A stretch of 64,000 bases of DNA, from contig NZ_BEWN01000005.1 of assembly GCF_002723955.1 (NCBI RefSeq), positions 186,001 through 250,000 of the forward strand. Reading direction: 5' to 3'. Positions 18,604 through 29,021 of the stretch are shown piece by piece. Every line of letters starts with the position of its first letter. Positions within the stretch are counted from its first letter, which is position 1. The notes below the pieces were generated by a model. That model saw nothing but the letters and a program-made list of their open reading frames with translations. It made no database searches and was not told the origin of the DNA. This DNA comes from Gluconobacter frateurii. GTDB lineage: Bacteria; Pseudomonadota; Alphaproteobacteria; Acetobacterales; Acetobacteraceae. The position numbers and the translations under genes are program-made.

Positions 18604-20277
18604 TCAGCGCCCTTCCTGCTGAGGCATGAGCCAACTCCGCATCAGAGCGATGCTTTCCGTCGGGTGCGTTTCCACCAGATCCACGACTTTTTGTACCGAT
18701 GAAGCTCGAATTCTTCCGGCAACACCATTAACTGTAATTGTCTCTTCACCCTCCTGAAGTTCTGCATCTACGATGTCATATGGAGCGGGAAGCAAACTGC
18801 CTCCCTGATTTCCATTACCGCCTGCAGACTGGCCAGCAGGGCCAGGGAGAGCCAATCCTCCGCTCACGTCCCTGGATAATGTGGAGTTCCCCCCTGTGCT
18901 TGCGCCCGGCACCGGGCGCAACAAGGGGCGTACTACGAAGAATAAAACCATGAGCAGGCACAGCGAGAAAATGCCGAACCGGATGGCTTCCATCTCATTC
19001 GAGCGGTTGAACAGTCCATTCATGAAACCTGTGGAAGCGGTTGGCATCGCAGCATCCAGATCCGAGAACTGCATGGACATGACTGTAACAACGTCCCCAC
19101 GCGTCTGATCAAAGCCTATGGCGCTTTTTGTGAGCGCTGTAAGCCGCTCCAGTTCCGCCTGACTACGAGGCTGCCAGATATGCTGGCCTTTTTGATCAGC
19201 CTGATTAACGCCATCCACCATTACAGCGACACTGATACGGGCAATTCGCGGCTGGTCCTGCACAAGCGTGCGAACCTTTTTGCCGATCTCGTAGTTATCC
19301 GTCTGTTCTTGTCGGCTGCTCTGACTGCCATTCTGTGGCTGACCAGCATTTGCATTCGGCAAATTGTTGGCGACTGTGGTGTTGTTTACGGCCTGCGTAT
19401 TAATGTTCTTCTCGTTCTTTGTTTGCTGCGAACGAAGAACCTGCTGATCGGGATCATAACTTTCTTGGGTTTCTTTGACGTGATCGTTGTTCATTGCGAC
19501 TGTGGCATCAACACGCACACGCCCAATACCGACCGACGCACCCAGCATATCTTCCACCTCACGTGAGATGCGCTGTTCCAGCGCCTGGCGCTGTGCTTCA
19601 GCCGTCTGATTACTGTCCAGACCGCCACCGCCTTGACGCAGCAGGACGTGTCCTCGGTTATCCACGAGAGAAATATTCTTAGCGTCGAGGCCAGGTACGG
19701 CAGCGGACACCAGATTAACCACGGCCGCTACACTTTCCTCGTCCAGTCGGCGAGCACCATCCATGGAGAGCAGGACACTTGCCTGTGCACCCTGCTCCTC
19801 TGTGGAAAAAAGCTCCCGATGCCGCAGAACAAGATGAACACGTGCATTTCTGACACCATGGATCAGGCGGATCGACCGTTCCAGTTCACCCTCAAGAGCA
19901 CGCGTCTCATTGATTGTCTGCTCGAACTGGGTCGCAGTGAAACTATTACCTTTGTCGAAAATTTCGTATCCAACAGACCCACCGGAAGGCAAACCGTTTT
20001 TAGCAAGCAAGAGGCGCGCTTTGGCGACGTCATCATCCGGCACCAGGATTGTGCCGCCCTGATCCTGCAGGTGGTATGAAATATGTTCCTTGGCAAGTTG
20101 GTCCACAATTTCGCCCGCTTCCCGGGGATCGAGATCCCGATAGAGAAGCGCATTGGCTGAGTCCGCCCCGTGCAGAACCAACACGCCAAGAAGCACGAGC
20201 ATGGCAGCACCCACGCCACCCAGAGCGGCCAGACGTGGCAGACCAAGCTGTTTGAGATTTGCCAGAAAAGCCTTCAC
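18604..20277 (-). CDS. fliF: FliF, flagellar MS-ring protein
   Basis: 557-residue MS-ring protein. A membrane helix at residues about 15-37 (LAALGGVGAAMLVLLGVLVL) is followed by the ring-building domains: ALLYRDLDPREAGEIVDQL, DGQGGTILVPDDDVAKARLLLA-like core, and FTATQFEQTINETRALEGEL. A low-complexity Asn/Gln-rich insertion lies near residues 290-330. A second helix (FGIFSLCLLMVLFFVVRPLL) is near residue 440, and the C-terminal tail RASSVQKVVDLVETHPTESI binds FliG. It is the first gene of the fliF-fliG-fliH-fliN-flhA run. Confidence 0.96.
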   Translation of the reverse strand: MKAFLANLKQLGLPRLAALGGVGAAMLVLLGVLVLHGADSANALLYRDLDPREAGEIVDQLAKEHISYHLQDQGGTILVPDDDVAKARLLLAKNGLPSGGSVGYEIFDKGNSFTATQFEQTINETRALEGELERSIRLIHGVRNARVHLVLRHRELFSTEEQGAQASVLLSMDGARRLDEESVAAVVNLVSAAVPGLDAKNISLVDNRGHVLLRQGGGGLDSNQTAEAQRQALEQRISREVEDMLGASVGIGRVRVDATVAMNNDHVKETQESYDPDQQVLRSQQTKNEKNINTQAVNNTTVANNLPNANAGQPQNGSQSSRQEQTDNYEIGKKVRTLVQDQPRIARISVAVMVDGVNQADQKGQHIWQPRSQAELERLTALTKSAIGFDQTRGDVVTVMSMQFSDLDAAMPTASTGFMNGLFNRSNEMEAIRFGIFSLCLLMVLFFVVRPLLRPVPGASTGGNSTLSRDVSGGLALPGPAGQSAGGNGNQGGSLLPAPYDIVDAELQEGEETITVNGVAGRIRASSVQKVVDLVETHPTESIALMRSWLMPQQEGR

Positions 20278-20443
20278 TTGAAGCCCCAGCTCATCGAGGC
20301 AAACCTATCTTCGGACCTGTCTGGCAACAGCACTTTGCCCATCCACATGCGTGTCACCCTTAACGCTGCAATTACTGATGAGCATTGTGTATGAAAAAGG
20401 TTAATGCCTACTTAAAACGAGTGGAGTTTTCCTCATCGTATTG

Positions 20444-21187
20444 TCAGGCGCCAGAAAAACTATCCAGATCGCTCAAGGCGATTGATGTGGCTCCCATCTG
20501 TACATTCAGACCACTGGATGTTTGGCTCAAGCCGGTTACGGTACCAGAAACTGTCGTCGAAAGAGCCGTAGCACTGCCCGTTGAGTCCGTGCCCTCTACA
20601 GCAACAAAATACTGCCCGTCCGATAGTTGGGTGCCGCTATCACTCACACCATCCCAAGACCAGGTATTTGTACCAACCTGAGCTGTTACGGTGTCGGTCT
20701 TGACGACCTGACCATTGGAATCGGTCACCGCAATCGCCACAGGACCCGCCACACTCGATGTAAAACTCATCGAACTGTTACCATTTTGCAGGGGCAGAGA
20801 GGACGTGGTTGCAGTCGTGGTCTTACCAATCAGACCGATCCCAGATGTCATCTGGGTGTCCTGCGTCGCCGTAATCAGGCTGGTCAGGTTGGTATTGGTT
20901 TCCACCTGCTGCTGGACACCCGCAAACTGTGCCAGCTCACTGGTAAAACTATCTGTGCTCGTCGGGTTGCTAGGATCCTGATGTTGCAGTTGAGTTGTCA
21001 GAAGCGTCAGGAACTGATTGAAATTTCCAGCGAGTGAAGAGAGTGCAGCACTGGCAACGCTACTGGCCGTCGACGTTGATGAAGATGCGCTGGACGTCTG
21101 CGAGGCCGCATTCGATTTCGCTGCAGAAACCGCCTGACTGAGCAGCGATGCAGCGCTGCTGGACGTGGTACTGACAGAAGACACCAT
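20444..21187 (-). CDS. flgD: FlgD, flagellar hook assembly (capping) protein
   Basis: Hook scaffolding protein of 247 residues. After a Ser/Ala/Thr-rich N-terminal 50 residues, the diagnostic block NFNQFLTLLTTQLQHQDPSN stands at about residues 56-75, followed by SFTSELAQFAGVQQQVETN. The C-terminal part has FlgD Ig/tudor-like patterns: VAIAVTDSNGQVVKTD, NTWSWDGVSDSGTQLSDGQY. It begins 12 bases after fliK. The 166 bases to fliF probably carry a promoter for the fliF unit. Confidence 0.95.
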   Translation of the reverse strand: MVSSVSTTSSSAASLLSQAVSAAKSNAASQTSSASSSTSTASSVASAALSSLAGNFNQFLTLLTTQLQHQDPSNPTSTDSFTSELAQFAGVQQQVETNTNLTSLITATQDTQMTSGIGLIGKTTTATTSSLPLQNGNSSMSFTSSVAGPVAIAVTDSNGQVVKTDTVTAQVGTNTWSWDGVSDSGTQLSDGQYFVAVEGTDSTGSATALSTTVSGTVTGLSQTSSGLNVQMGATSIALSDLDSFSGA

Positions 21188-21199
21188 AAAAAATTTCCT

Positions 21200-22549
21200 T
21201 CAGGCTGTCAGATCAACAACGCCACGAAGCATTGTTCGGGACGATTGAACGGATGCTTGTGTTTTGTTTCTGGACATTAAAGACGATCCAGGATGCTCTG
21301 CATCCTCCGCCGTCGAACGGTTTCCCTGACCAGATCCGTCTCTCGAACTCTGGGAGAAATTTCCCATCAGGCTTAGTGTCAGATCGGTCGGAATAATGAG
21401 CTGATCAGAAGATACTGAGATGACACTCTGATTTAGCGTGGAAAAAAGATTACTTTTATCATCCGTCAAAGACTGTAGAACATCAGGGTTTTCTGCACGG
21501 ATATGAACGTGTCGTTCGCCACCTTCTGCCTCATCAATGGAAACATGAACTTTTCCGCTCTCTCCCAAGGACATTTCAATCTCTGTGTTAAGGTGACTAT
21601 CAGAGGACGTATGGGAAATGACCGGAATATCAGGTGCCGGAATAGATCGGACGTCAGAGCGTACAGAAACAGTTTCGACAGAGGGCGCTTGTCTTTTGCT
21701 TCCATCCGACGCTTCTGCACCCACATTCGGCGCAGAAGTTAATAAGGATGCCGATGTTTCAGAAGACGGAATATTTTCCTGTGCCGGCATTTGTTCAAGC
21801 ACAGAAAACCCATTCCCAACCGATTTCCCTTCACCTTCTGAGGTGTCGCCCACGAGAGAAGGAACCGCCGAATCAGCTAAGTTGTCATCTACAGGCTGTA
21901 TTGCGTTATCACACTCAGGAGCAACCCTCCCAGTTGCCGTATTTTGTATCGAAACCGGTTCAGAAGAGAGCACCTGCTCGCTTTCAGGAGATATCTGAAT
22001 TGCCAGATTTAAGACCTGATTAGAATCACCTCTGCCTGCGGGAACCGCAGGAGTGTTTTGAACGGCTTTTACGGGAATAGATGAGGCGTCACTCTTCGTT
22101 TCCTCTGTCTCGAATGAGGACTTCGACTGGCCGTCCTTTTCAGCAAAATCAGACGAATTTTTTTTTGCTGGAGGTAAAGGTCTATCCGAACGAAGTTGTA
22201 CCGGTTGGGTGTCAGCTTTCAACTTAGGGCTTTTCTGAATTTTTTGATCAGATTTCTGACTCAGCGCATTTTGCTCTTCAGCAGCACTCGGAGAGGAAAC
22301 CTTTTGTGCCTTGTTATCCTCAACGGGATTACGCGTTTTTAGCGATGTATCAGTGTCTTTTTTCTGACCTAACTGCGCTACATCCCTATGTGCAGGCGCC
22401 TTCGCAACCGGTTGTTCACCAGTATGAACGTAGCTTTTAAGAAAATCTTGAAACCGTTCTGTTGAAGCGAGTTGCGCTCCCATAAGAACAGATGATTGGC
22501 TGTGATCACCTCCCACATATGCGGAGGGTAGAATCTGTGACAATACCAA
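21200..22549 (-). CDS. fliK: FliK-like flagellar hook-length control protein
   Basis: 449-residue protein ahead of flgD. Residues 1-300 are low in complexity and rich in Ser, Lys, Gln and Glu, as expected for the extended ruler part of FliK. The C-terminal region has the conserved-domain pattern of hook-length control proteins: IEMSLGESGKVHVSIDEAEG, then HVHIRAENPDVLQSL around residues 325-365, and SDQLIIPTDLTLSLMG. Position, length and composition support FliK; sequence identity in this family is always low. It lies 12 bases before flgD. Confidence 0.8.
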   Translation of the reverse strand: MVLSQILPSAYVGGDHSQSSVLMGAQLASTERFQDFLKSYVHTGEQPVAKAPAHRDVAQLGQKKDTDTSLKTRNPVEDNKAQKVSSPSAAEEQNALSQKSDQKIQKSPKLKADTQPVQLRSDRPLPPAKKNSSDFAEKDGQSKSSFETEETKSDASSIPVKAVQNTPAVPAGRGDSNQVLNLAIQISPESEQVLSSEPVSIQNTATGRVAPECDNAIQPVDDNLADSAVPSLVGDTSEGEGKSVGNGFSVLEQMPAQENIPSSETSASLLTSAPNVGAEASDGSKRQAPSVETVSVRSDVRSIPAPDIPVISHTSSDSHLNTEIEMSLGESGKVHVSIDEAEGGERHVHIRAENPDVLQSLTDDKSNLFSTLNQSVISVSSDQLIIPTDLTLSLMGNFSQSSRDGSGQGNRSTAEDAEHPGSSLMSRNKTQASVQSSRTMLRGVVDLTA

Positions 22550-22652
22550 GCCCTCCCCGACTGTGAGTAACGGACATCCGGGGAGGAGAATTGCATGATA
22601 GACGTAAAGAAAAGGTTTATGACGTACCCCTTATTCAGAGAGGTACGAAAAC

Positions 22653-23006
22653 TCAGTTCTGGATGTGATCATACCCTGGCGAGCCCGGAAACGGCCCCCG
22701 TGTCACTGTTGCAGGGTTAGGGCAGACAGGGGGATTACCATCCAGAGCAAAAGCCTGAACTGTGTGGGTGGCCTGAGCCACCAGCCCGCGAACGGACAGA
22801 GGCTGTGCCAACCGAACATTTGCCAAAAGCTCTTCCGGCAGAATTACGGTTGTTCCGTCTCTCAACAGTACGCCATTCGGCGTAATCCGAGAGACAATAC
22901 CCTTTGTGACTGGAAGCGGCGACATATCATAAAGACAAGGCGCAGCCTCAGCCATCAAAGGAGCGGAGAGAGCCAGCAGCAGGCTAGCGAGTGCGAAAGG
23001 TTTCAA
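22653..23006 (-). CDS. Small exported protein, unknown function
   Basis: 117-residue protein with a clear signal peptide ([20 protein letters not shown], cleavage after AEA near residue 22). The mature part has two Cys residues (in APCLYDM and PPVCPNP) that could pair, and a strand-rich middle ([40 protein letters not shown]). No domain was recognised. The start is TTG at 23006, overlapping the purH stop (TTGA), so it is probably translated from the purH message. Periplasmic location is inferred. Confidence 0.7.
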   Translation of the reverse strand: MKPFALASLLLALSAPLMAEAAPCLYDMSPLPVTKGIVSRITPNGVLLRDGTTVILPEELLANVRLAQPLSVRGLVAQATHTVQAFALDGNPPVCPNPATVTRGPFPGSPGYDHIQN

Positions 23007-24580
23007 TGCCGGAAATGCCTCATTCCTGTGAAGACCATGGCAATACCCGCCGCATCTGCAGCGTCGATCACCTCTTGATCACGAATGGAACCACCGGGCT
23101 GGATCACAGCGACAGCACCAGCAGCGACAACACTTTCCAGACCATCCGCGAAGGGGAAGAACGCATCCGAGGCAGCCACGGAGCCCTTGGTCAGCGGCGC
23201 GGTTTCGCCCGCAACTTCTGCCGCATCCTCGCTCTTACGCGCGGCGATACGTGCGCTGTCGACGCGTGACATTTGGCCTGCCCCGACACCGACCGTCGCG
23301 TTATCGCGTACATAAATGACGGCGTTGGACTTAACATGCTTGGCTACGCGGAATGCGAATAGAAGATCTTTCATCTCCTGAGCGGTCGGCGCTCTCTTTG
23401 TGACGACCTTCAGATCCTGTTCTGTCACACGACCCGCATCGCGGCTCTGTGCCAGGAAACCGCCAGCCACTGAGCGGAACGCCAGTCCTTCCGCTGTCGG
23501 ATCGGGCATACCGCCCGTCAGCAGCAGACGCAGGTTTTTCTTACGGGACAGAATTTCGATAGCCCGCTCGTCTGCATCAGGCGCCACAATCACTTCCGTG
23601 AAGATAGAGCTGATCCGCTGAGCCGTTGCCGCATCAAGAGTGCGGTTCACAGCAACGATACCGCCGAACGCTGAAACTGGGTCGCAGCGCAGAGCAGCGA
23701 TCCAAGCGTCTTCCAACGTGGACGCAGAAGCTACACCACACGGATTGGCGTGCTTCACGATGACGACAGTAGGCGCATCAAACTCCGCCACAGCTTCAAA
23801 CGCAGCATCCGTATCATTCAGGTTGTTGTAACTGAGCGCTTTGCCCTGAACCTGGCGCGCTGTTGCAATCCCTGCCCGCGTGCTGCCATCGCGGTAGAAA
23901 GCAGCCTTCTGGTGCGGGTTTTCACCGTAGCGCAGCAGTTCGTCCCGCGAGCCACTCAGCGTCAGAACCGGCGGGAGAAGCTCGCCTGCGCGCTCGGCAA
24001 ACCAGCGCGAAATCATGCCGTCATAGGACGCCGTATGCGCATAGGCCGCGCCAGCATATTCCCGCCGTTCGCTCAGGTATGTTCCACCGGTCTCAAGCGA
24101 CTTCACGAAATCACCGTACTGCTCCGGCGAGGTCAGGATCGCGACATGCCCGAAATTCTTGGCAGCCGCACGGATCATGGCCGGCCCGCCAATATCGATG
24201 TTTTCGATGCAATCTTCGTCACCTGCGCCAGAAGCAACTGTTGCTGCAAACGGATAGAGATTGACGCAGACAAGATCGATCGGAGCGATACCGTGCTCCT
24301 CCATCTGGCTCAGATGAGCCGGAAGATCGCGGCGTCCCAGAATGCCGCCATGCACTTGCGGCACCAGCGTCTTGACGCGACCATCAAGAATTTCAGGGAA
24401 GCCGGTATGCTCGGAAACATCCTTGACTGTCAGACCCGCCTCACGCAGCGCCCGTGCTGAGCCCCCCGTCGAAAGCAGTTCTGCACCGTGGGCTGCAAGT
24501 GCACGCCCCAGGTCAATCAGTCCCGTCTTGTCAGAGACGGAGAGAAGGGCGCGACGGACGGGGAGTCGGGTCTCAGTCAT
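23003..24580 (-). CDS. purH: Bifunctional AICAR transformylase/IMP cyclohydrolase
   Basis: Catalyses the last two steps of IMP synthesis. 525 residues, full length. The N-terminal MGS-like cyclohydrolase domain shows [20 protein letters not shown] (residues 8-27) and [15 protein letters not shown], with LVCVNLYPF further on. The transformylase domain has [20 protein letters not shown] and [12 protein letters not shown] (the Lys-His catalytic pair), and ends [20 protein letters not shown] and [14 protein letters not shown]. It overlaps the membrane protein gene upstream by 4 bases and the small exported protein downstream by 3. Confidence 0.98.
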   Translation of the reverse strand: MTETRLPVRRALLSVSDKTGLIDLGRALAAHGAELLSTGGSARALREAGLTVKDVSEHTGFPEILDGRVKTLVPQVHGGILGRRDLPAHLSQMEEHGIAPIDLVCVNLYPFAATVASGAGDEDCIENIDIGGPAMIRAAAKNFGHVAILTSPEQYGDFVKSLETGGTYLSERREYAGAAYAHTASYDGMISRWFAERAGELLPPVLTLSGSRDELLRYGENPHQKAAFYRDGSTRAGIATARQVQGKALSYNNLNDTDAAFEAVAEFDAPTVVIVKHANPCGVASASTLEDAWIAALRCDPVSAFGGIVAVNRTLDAATAQRISSIFTEVIVAPDADERAIEILSRKKNLRLLLTGGMPDPTAEGLAFRSVAGGFLAQSRDAGRVTEQDLKVVTKRAPTAQEMKDLLFAFRVAKHVKSNAVIYVRDNATVGVGAGQMSRVDSARIAARKSEDAAEVAGETAPLTKGSVAASDAFFPFADGLESVVAAGAVAVIQPGGSIRDQEVIDAADAAGIAMVFTGMRHFRH

Positions 24581-25140
24581 GATGGAACTGCAATATCCTT
24601 CAAAACATGTCCATGCAACCGCTGGTGATGCAGGACAGGAGGGGCATGACCCAGAAAAGGATCACGGCCAGCGAACCCTGCCCACCCCAGGAAAAACAGG
24701 GTGGGCAGAAGAAGCATGATCTCACCCACACCGCCCGTACGGACGTAGGGCCAGAAAGACAGTCGGGAACGGCTCAACGGCGCGAGAAGCTGGCACCCGC
24801 CGGTCGGCAGGTCAGCAACAATATGTGTCGCGACCCCCAGAAAAAGGGCACCAACCGGGCCATAAAGGGCATCTTTGCCCATGGTAGCGGAAACCAGACA
24901 CGCAGCCAGAAGCAGAACAACGCCAGAATGCGTCAGTCCACGATGACCCACCGTTCGAGCCAGAAAGCGGGACAGGAGTTTCACCCTCGCGCCAAGCATT
25001 GAGCGTTCCGTATCAATATCGGGCAGCAGACTGCCGAGGAGCCCCGTACACACGGAAAGCGGCTCTGATGCAAGAATGTGCCATCGCATGGCACACAGTA
25101 CGGCGAAACCACCGATCAGGAGATGAGAGCGTCCAGTCAC
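24577..25140 (-). CDS. YdjM/DUF457-type membrane protein (putative metal-dependent hydrolase)
   Basis: 187-residue multi-helix membrane protein. It begins [18 protein letters not shown] with the conserved His of the family, then [16 protein letters not shown] (Asp pair) near residues 34-49, [18 protein letters not shown] (HRGxTHS motif) near residues 63-80, and [21 protein letters not shown] near residue 102. These His/Asp positions are those of YdjM-like predicted membrane-bound hydrolases. Start is GTG at 25140. It overlaps purH by 4 bases. Substrate unknown. Confidence 0.85.
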   Translation of the reverse strand: MTGRSHLLIGGFAVLCAMRWHILASEPLSVCTGLLGSLLPDIDTERSMLGARVKLLSRFLARTVGHRGLTHSGVVLLLAACLVSATMGKDALYGPVGALFLGVATHIVADLPTGGCQLLAPLSRSRLSFWPYVRTGGVGEIMLLLPTLFFLGWAGFAGRDPFLGHAPPVLHHQRLHGHVLKDIAVPS

Positions 25141-25281
25141 GCGCTCTTATGATCCGCTTCATCGCCTCAGAAAAGAGATAATCCCTTATTTTTTCACGAT
25201 AAATTCCTTAAATGCCACAACCGGGCCACTTATGATGTTCCTAATCCGTTCATGGCGCGCCAACAGCAGTGTCGTAGCAAT

Positions 25282-25316
25282 AAAAAAAGGCGATCCGGTA
25301 TTTCTCCGAATCGCCC
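25282..25316 (-). terminator. Rho-independent terminator of edd-eda
   Basis: On the minus strand a hairpin GGCGATTCGG...CCGGATCGCC, with one mismatch in a ten-pair stem and a 7-base loop, is followed by seven T residues. It begins 24 bases past the eda stop codon, as expected for an intrinsic terminator ending the edd-eda message. Confidence 0.85.
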
Positions 25317-25340
25317 TTGTTCTCACGAACAGTCTGCTTT

Positions 25341-25964
25341 TTAGCTCTGACGCAGCAGCGCAGCAGCTGTCGCACGCTGTGTGACGGTCTTGGCATCAAA
25401 CTCGCCAGCCGTAATCCAGGAGCCGCCAACACAGGATACGGATGGAAGTGCCAGCCATTCCGGTGCGCTTGCTTCCGTAATGCCGCCCGTCGGGCAGAAA
25501 CGGACATTTCCGAACACACTGGCCAGGCTCTTCAGAGCCGGAATGCCGCCATTGGTCACAGCCGGGAAAAACTTGAAGCGTGTCAGACCCAGATCCAGAC
25601 CGCGCATGATGTCACCAGCATTCGCCACACCTGGAAGAAACGGCATATCGTGATCGCGGGCAGCATCTGCCAAAGATGCAGTCAGACCCGGGCTGACAAT
25701 GAAACGCGATCCTGCCTTGACCGAACGCTCCAGATCCGTCGGGTTCAGAACCGTCCCTGCACCGACAAAAGCCCCATCCACCTTGGACATTTCTTCAATT
25801 ACTTCGAGCGCACAGGGTGTCCGCAGCGTGACTTCAAGCGTGGTCAGACCACCGGCAACGAGTGCCTCTGCGAGCGGGCGAGCCTGTGCCACATCATTGA
25901 CCACCAGCACCGGAATAACCGGGCAACGGGTCATGACAGCGTCGAGTTTTGCGGTATCAGTCAT
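25341..25964 (-). CDS. eda: KDPG aldolase (Entner-Doudoroff)
   Basis: Splits 2-keto-3-deoxy-6-phosphogluconate into pyruvate and glyceraldehyde 3-phosphate. 207 residues. Family motifs: VIPVLVVNDVAQARPLAEAL (residues about 16-35), VEVTLRTPCALEVI-like strand with the catalytic Glu, VGAGTVLNPTDLERSVKAG (GTVLN loop), and LTRFKFFPAVTNGG, where the Lys of FKFFPA forms the Schiff base. FCPTGGITEASAPEWLALPS binds phosphate. It follows edd after 11 bases and is followed by a terminator. Together they give the main glucose route of acetic acid bacteria that lack a working glycolysis. Confidence 0.97.
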   Translation of the reverse strand: MTDTAKLDAVMTRCPVIPVLVVNDVAQARPLAEALVAGGLTTLEVTLRTPCALEVIEEMSKVDGAFVGAGTVLNPTDLERSVKAGSRFIVSPGLTASLADAARDHDMPFLPGVANAGDIMRGLDLGLTRFKFFPAVTNGGIPALKSLASVFGNVRFCPTGGITEASAPEWLALPSVSCVGGSWITAGEFDAKTVTQRATAAALLRQS

Positions 25965-25975
25965 GAAAATCGTCC

Positions 25976-27823
25976 TTAGTGAATATCGTCGCCAACGGTT
26001 TCGATCACGCGATCCATCTGCGCCAGCATGGCAGACGCCCCTGCTTCGGCCGGATCATGCACCGAACGCATCAGTGCGAACAACTCACGGCCCGTCCCAA
26101 GTGCTGGCGGCGGCGGTGGAACAGCATCACGGGCATCCCACTCAGCCGCATCCACCAGAACCTCGATCTGCCCCGTCACAGCACAGACACGGATCATGTC
26201 ACCGTCCCGCACCTTCGCAATCGGACCGCCAACCTGAGCTTCCGGGCCAACGTGAATAGCTGCCGGGACCTTACCGCTCGCACCAGACATGCGGCCATCT
26301 GTCAGCAGCGCAACCTTGTAGCCACGATCCTGGAGCACACCGAGGGTGGGCGTCAGCTTGTGAAGCTCTGGCATACCGTTGGCTTCTGGTCCCTGGAAGC
26401 GCACCACGACGACAACGTCCTGCTCCAGCTCGCCATTCTGGAACGCCGTCGCGACATCATGCTGATCATGGAAAACGCGTGCGGGTGCCTCAACCGTCAG
26501 ATGCTCTTCGGAGATGGCACTGCTCTTGTAGATGCCGCGTCCCACATTGCCGGTCATGAGCTTGATGCCACCATCCGCCTTAAACGGCTCGCTCACATCC
26601 CGAAGGATATCCCGATCCAGTGACGGCTTGGCATGTGTATAAACCACTTCGTCATCTTGCAAGCTGGCGCGGCAGGCGTAGTCAGCGAAGCCACCACGGG
26701 ACACCGTCATGATATCCGTGTGCAGCAGACCTGCGCGGGAGAGTTCAGCAATCACAGTCGGCATTCCACCAACATGATTGAATGCGTTCACGTCTTCCGA
26801 CCCGCTCGGGTAAACACGCGTCATCAGTGGCACAACGGCTGACAGACGGCTGAGGTCTTCCCAGTCAATGATGATACCCGCAGCACGGGCGATGGCGGGC
26901 AGATGGATCGTGTGATTGGTCGAGCCACCCGTCGCCAACAGACCAACAGCCGCATTGACGATCGCCTTTTCATCCACGCAATGCGCCAGCGGACGAACAT
27001 CTTCACCGTTAAGACTGATTTCTGCCAGACGGTGGACGCTGGCCCGTGTCACGGCCTGCCGCAGCGGCGTATTGGGATTGATGAAAGCGGAATCCGGCAT
27101 CATCAGCCCCATGATCTCGACCATCATCTGGTTCGTATTGGCCGTACCATAGAAGGTGCAAGTTCCAGCGCTGTGATAGGACGCGTTTTCCGCCTCCATC
27201 AGGCGATCCTGCCCCACCTTGCCCTGAACATAGAGCTGGCGGATCCGCTGCTTTTCCTTGTTCGGCAGGCCCGACGGCATCGGGCCTGCCGGAATGAGAA
27301 TGGTCGGCAAATGGCCAAAACGAAGGGCACCCATCAGGAGCCCCGGCACGATCTTGTCGCAAATGCCCAGCAGCGCAACGCCCTCAAACATGCCGTGGCT
27401 CAGTCCAACTGCCGTGGACATGGCAATTACGTCGCGGGAGAACAGGGAGAGCTCCATGCCCTCCTGCCCCTGTGTCACGCCATCACACATCGCAGGCGCA
27501 CCACCGGCGACCTGAGCCGTTGCACCAACTTCCCGGGCGAACAGCTTGATCTGATCGGGGTAGCGGCCATAGGGCTGATGCGCCGAAAGCATGTCATTAT
27601 ATGTCGTGACGATCCCGAGATTGGTGCTCGTAGGACGCATGAGCTCGGGCTTGTCGGATGCAGCGGCGGCAATAGCGTGAGCGAGGTTTCCGCAGGCCAG
27701 ACGCGGACGTGAGACGCCCTTCGCCCGGTTCCGCTCCATCAGAGCAAGATAACGGCGACGGGAGACTTTCGAACGCTCGATAATCCGGGCGGTCACACTC
27801 TCGACGACGGAATTCAAAGACAT
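25976..27823 (-). CDS. edd: 6-phosphogluconate dehydratase
   Basis: Dehydrates 6-phosphogluconate to KDPG. From ATG 27823 ([14 protein letters not shown]) it has 615 residues, the usual size; an in-frame ATG at 27943 would add 40 non-conserved residues. The iron-sulfur cluster cysteines can be seen in [20 protein letters not shown] and [34 protein letters not shown] holds the third. Other IlvD/Edd signatures are [19 protein letters not shown] and [20 protein letters not shown]. It is the first gene of the edd-eda operon; its promoter should be in the AT-rich spacer upstream. Confidence 0.97.
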   Translation of the reverse strand: MSLNSVVESVTARIIERSKVSRRRYLALMERNRAKGVSRPRLACGNLAHAIAAAASDKPELMRPTSTNLGIVTTYNDMLSAHQPYGRYPDQIKLFAREVGATAQVAGGAPAMCDGVTQGQEGMELSLFSRDVIAMSTAVGLSHGMFEGVALLGICDKIVPGLLMGALRFGHLPTILIPAGPMPSGLPNKEKQRIRQLYVQGKVGQDRLMEAENASYHSAGTCTFYGTANTNQMMVEIMGLMMPDSAFINPNTPLRQAVTRASVHRLAEISLNGEDVRPLAHCVDEKAIVNAAVGLLATGGSTNHTIHLPAIARAAGIIIDWEDLSRLSAVVPLMTRVYPSGSEDVNAFNHVGGMPTVIAELSRAGLLHTDIMTVSRGGFADYACRASLQDDEVVYTHAKPSLDRDILRDVSEPFKADGGIKLMTGNVGRGIYKSSAISEEHLTVEAPARVFHDQHDVATAFQNGELEQDVVVVVRFQGPEANGMPELHKLTPTLGVLQDRGYKVALLTDGRMSGASGKVPAAIHVGPEAQVGGPIAKVRDGDMIRVCAVTGQIEVLVDAAEWDARDAVPPPPPALGTGRELFALMRSVHDPAEAGASAMLAQMDRVIETVGDDIH

Positions 27824-28252
27824 TGGAACACTCGCTGCTCGACTGACACACGCGCTGCCAGACGGAAAAAAACGCTCTTTCCGCTGAAAGACACAGCCTC
27901 GTGAAGGGGCTATGTTCATACGGAAACGGACCTGCAACGGCAACCACCCCCTCCCCCCCTTTAAGGAAATATTTTTATTTTATTTCCTTTCGTGGAGTTT
28001 TTTCTTTCCATTTAGAACATAAACGCCACACTCAGAAGAAACAAAATACCCGATAATGTCTCGCCCACATTTTCAAAACTGCGTATTTTCTAAGAAATTT
28101 TCTATCGATATTAAATAACCCTGTAGCAATACAGGTAATTGGTACAAAATTAATCCAAATTATCAACGAAAAATAAATCATGTTTCAATTGAAATCATCA
28201 GTCATACACCCACATACAGAGAGAATAGACTTATTGATTATGGAATTTTTTT
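27824..28252. other. AT-rich spacer between divergent edd and yfdX-like genes
   Basis: About 430 bases. The part from about 27960 to 28250 is strongly AT-rich (many A/T runs) compared with neighbouring genes. It must carry the promoters of both divergent genes. No coding frame with protein-like features and no obvious inverted repeat was found. Confidence 0.5.
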
Positions 28253-28933
28253 ATGAAGATTTTCTTTTCTCTAATGGCATCAGCGGCTCTGACGTTCTCA
28301 ACCATCCCTGCTCATGCTTCATCACTCCACAAGGACTGGGAATCCTTTAAAGCGCACCGCGCATTCCACCATCTGTCCGCAGATGGCCAGCACACCATGA
28401 CGGATCTTCTGAAAGCGCGGCAGATTCTAGCCACCGGACAGACCGACGCCGCTATCCCGGCTCTATATGATGCCCAGAAACGCCTCGTTGCAGCCGTAAA
28501 AGCCAGTCAGAAGTTTCAGGCCGCAGAAAGCGACCTTCACACAGCGCCCGGCCACCCACTTCCTCCCGAGCATCACCCAGTCATGGGTCAGGTTGACTGG
28601 CTGCCAGTTGGAGGCGAATTCATTGCCAGCGAAACCTTTGCGCCTGAGCAGAAAGCCGCTGTGGCATCAGCTAACACGCAGTTGAAAAACGGCGATACAG
28701 ACAGTGCCGCACAGACGATGAAAGTCGTGGGGCAGAATGCAGACTTTATTCTCGCTCTTGCACCGATCTCGCCATTCCAGGGCGCGATCAATCGAGCAAC
28801 TGTCTTCACGGAAGGGCGACACCCACAAGAAGCTCTGGAGGCCCTTGATGAAGCCTTGAACTCCATCGTGTTCGTCTCTGAGGACTTCGTGACGTCTATT
28901 GCTCCCAACAAGACGCCTTCCACTCCCAAGTAA
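28253..28933 (+). CDS. YfdX-family periplasmic protein
   Basis: 226 residues with a signal peptide (MKIFFSLMASAALTFSTIPA, cleavage after AHA near residue 22). The mature protein is helical and matches the YfdX pattern: LLKARQILATGQTDAAIPAL (about residues 52-71), AQKRLVAAVKAS, VDWLPVGGEFIASE and the C-terminal SPFQGAINRATVFTEGRHPQ with EALEALDEALNSIVF. In E. coli yfdX belongs to the EvgA acid/drug response regulon; a role in acid tolerance here is inference. The start ATG follows a long AT-rich leader. A bidirectional terminator lies 30 bases after the stop. Confidence 0.78.
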   Translation: MKIFFSLMASAALTFSTIPAHASSLHKDWESFKAHRAFHHLSADGQHTMTDLLKARQILATGQTDAAIPALYDAQKRLVAAVKASQKFQAAESDLHTAPGHPLPPEHHPVMGQVDWLPVGGEFIASETFAPEQKAAVASANTQLKNGDTDSAAQTMKVVGQNADFILALAPISPFQGAINRATVFTEGRHPQEALEALDEALNSIVFVSEDFVTSIAPNKTPSTPK

Positions 28934-28962
28934 TCTCCTACCTCACGCAACCGCAGACAAAA

Positions 28963-28995
28963 AAGGCGGCATACCTTTGGGGTATGTCGCCTTTT
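28963..28995 (+). terminator. Bidirectional intrinsic terminator
   Basis: Hairpin AAGGCGGCATACC-TTTG-GGGTATGTCGCCTT with an A-run before and a T-run after. It lies between convergent genes (YfdX-like on plus, Hint protein on minus) and can serve both. Confidence 0.88.
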
Positions 28996-29021
28996 CCTTG
29001 TTCAGTCACAGGAATGGAAGG

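Noticed and set aside
26903-27712. 269-codon plus-strand open frame
   Set aside because: Antisense to edd, whose cluster cysteines and length are intact.
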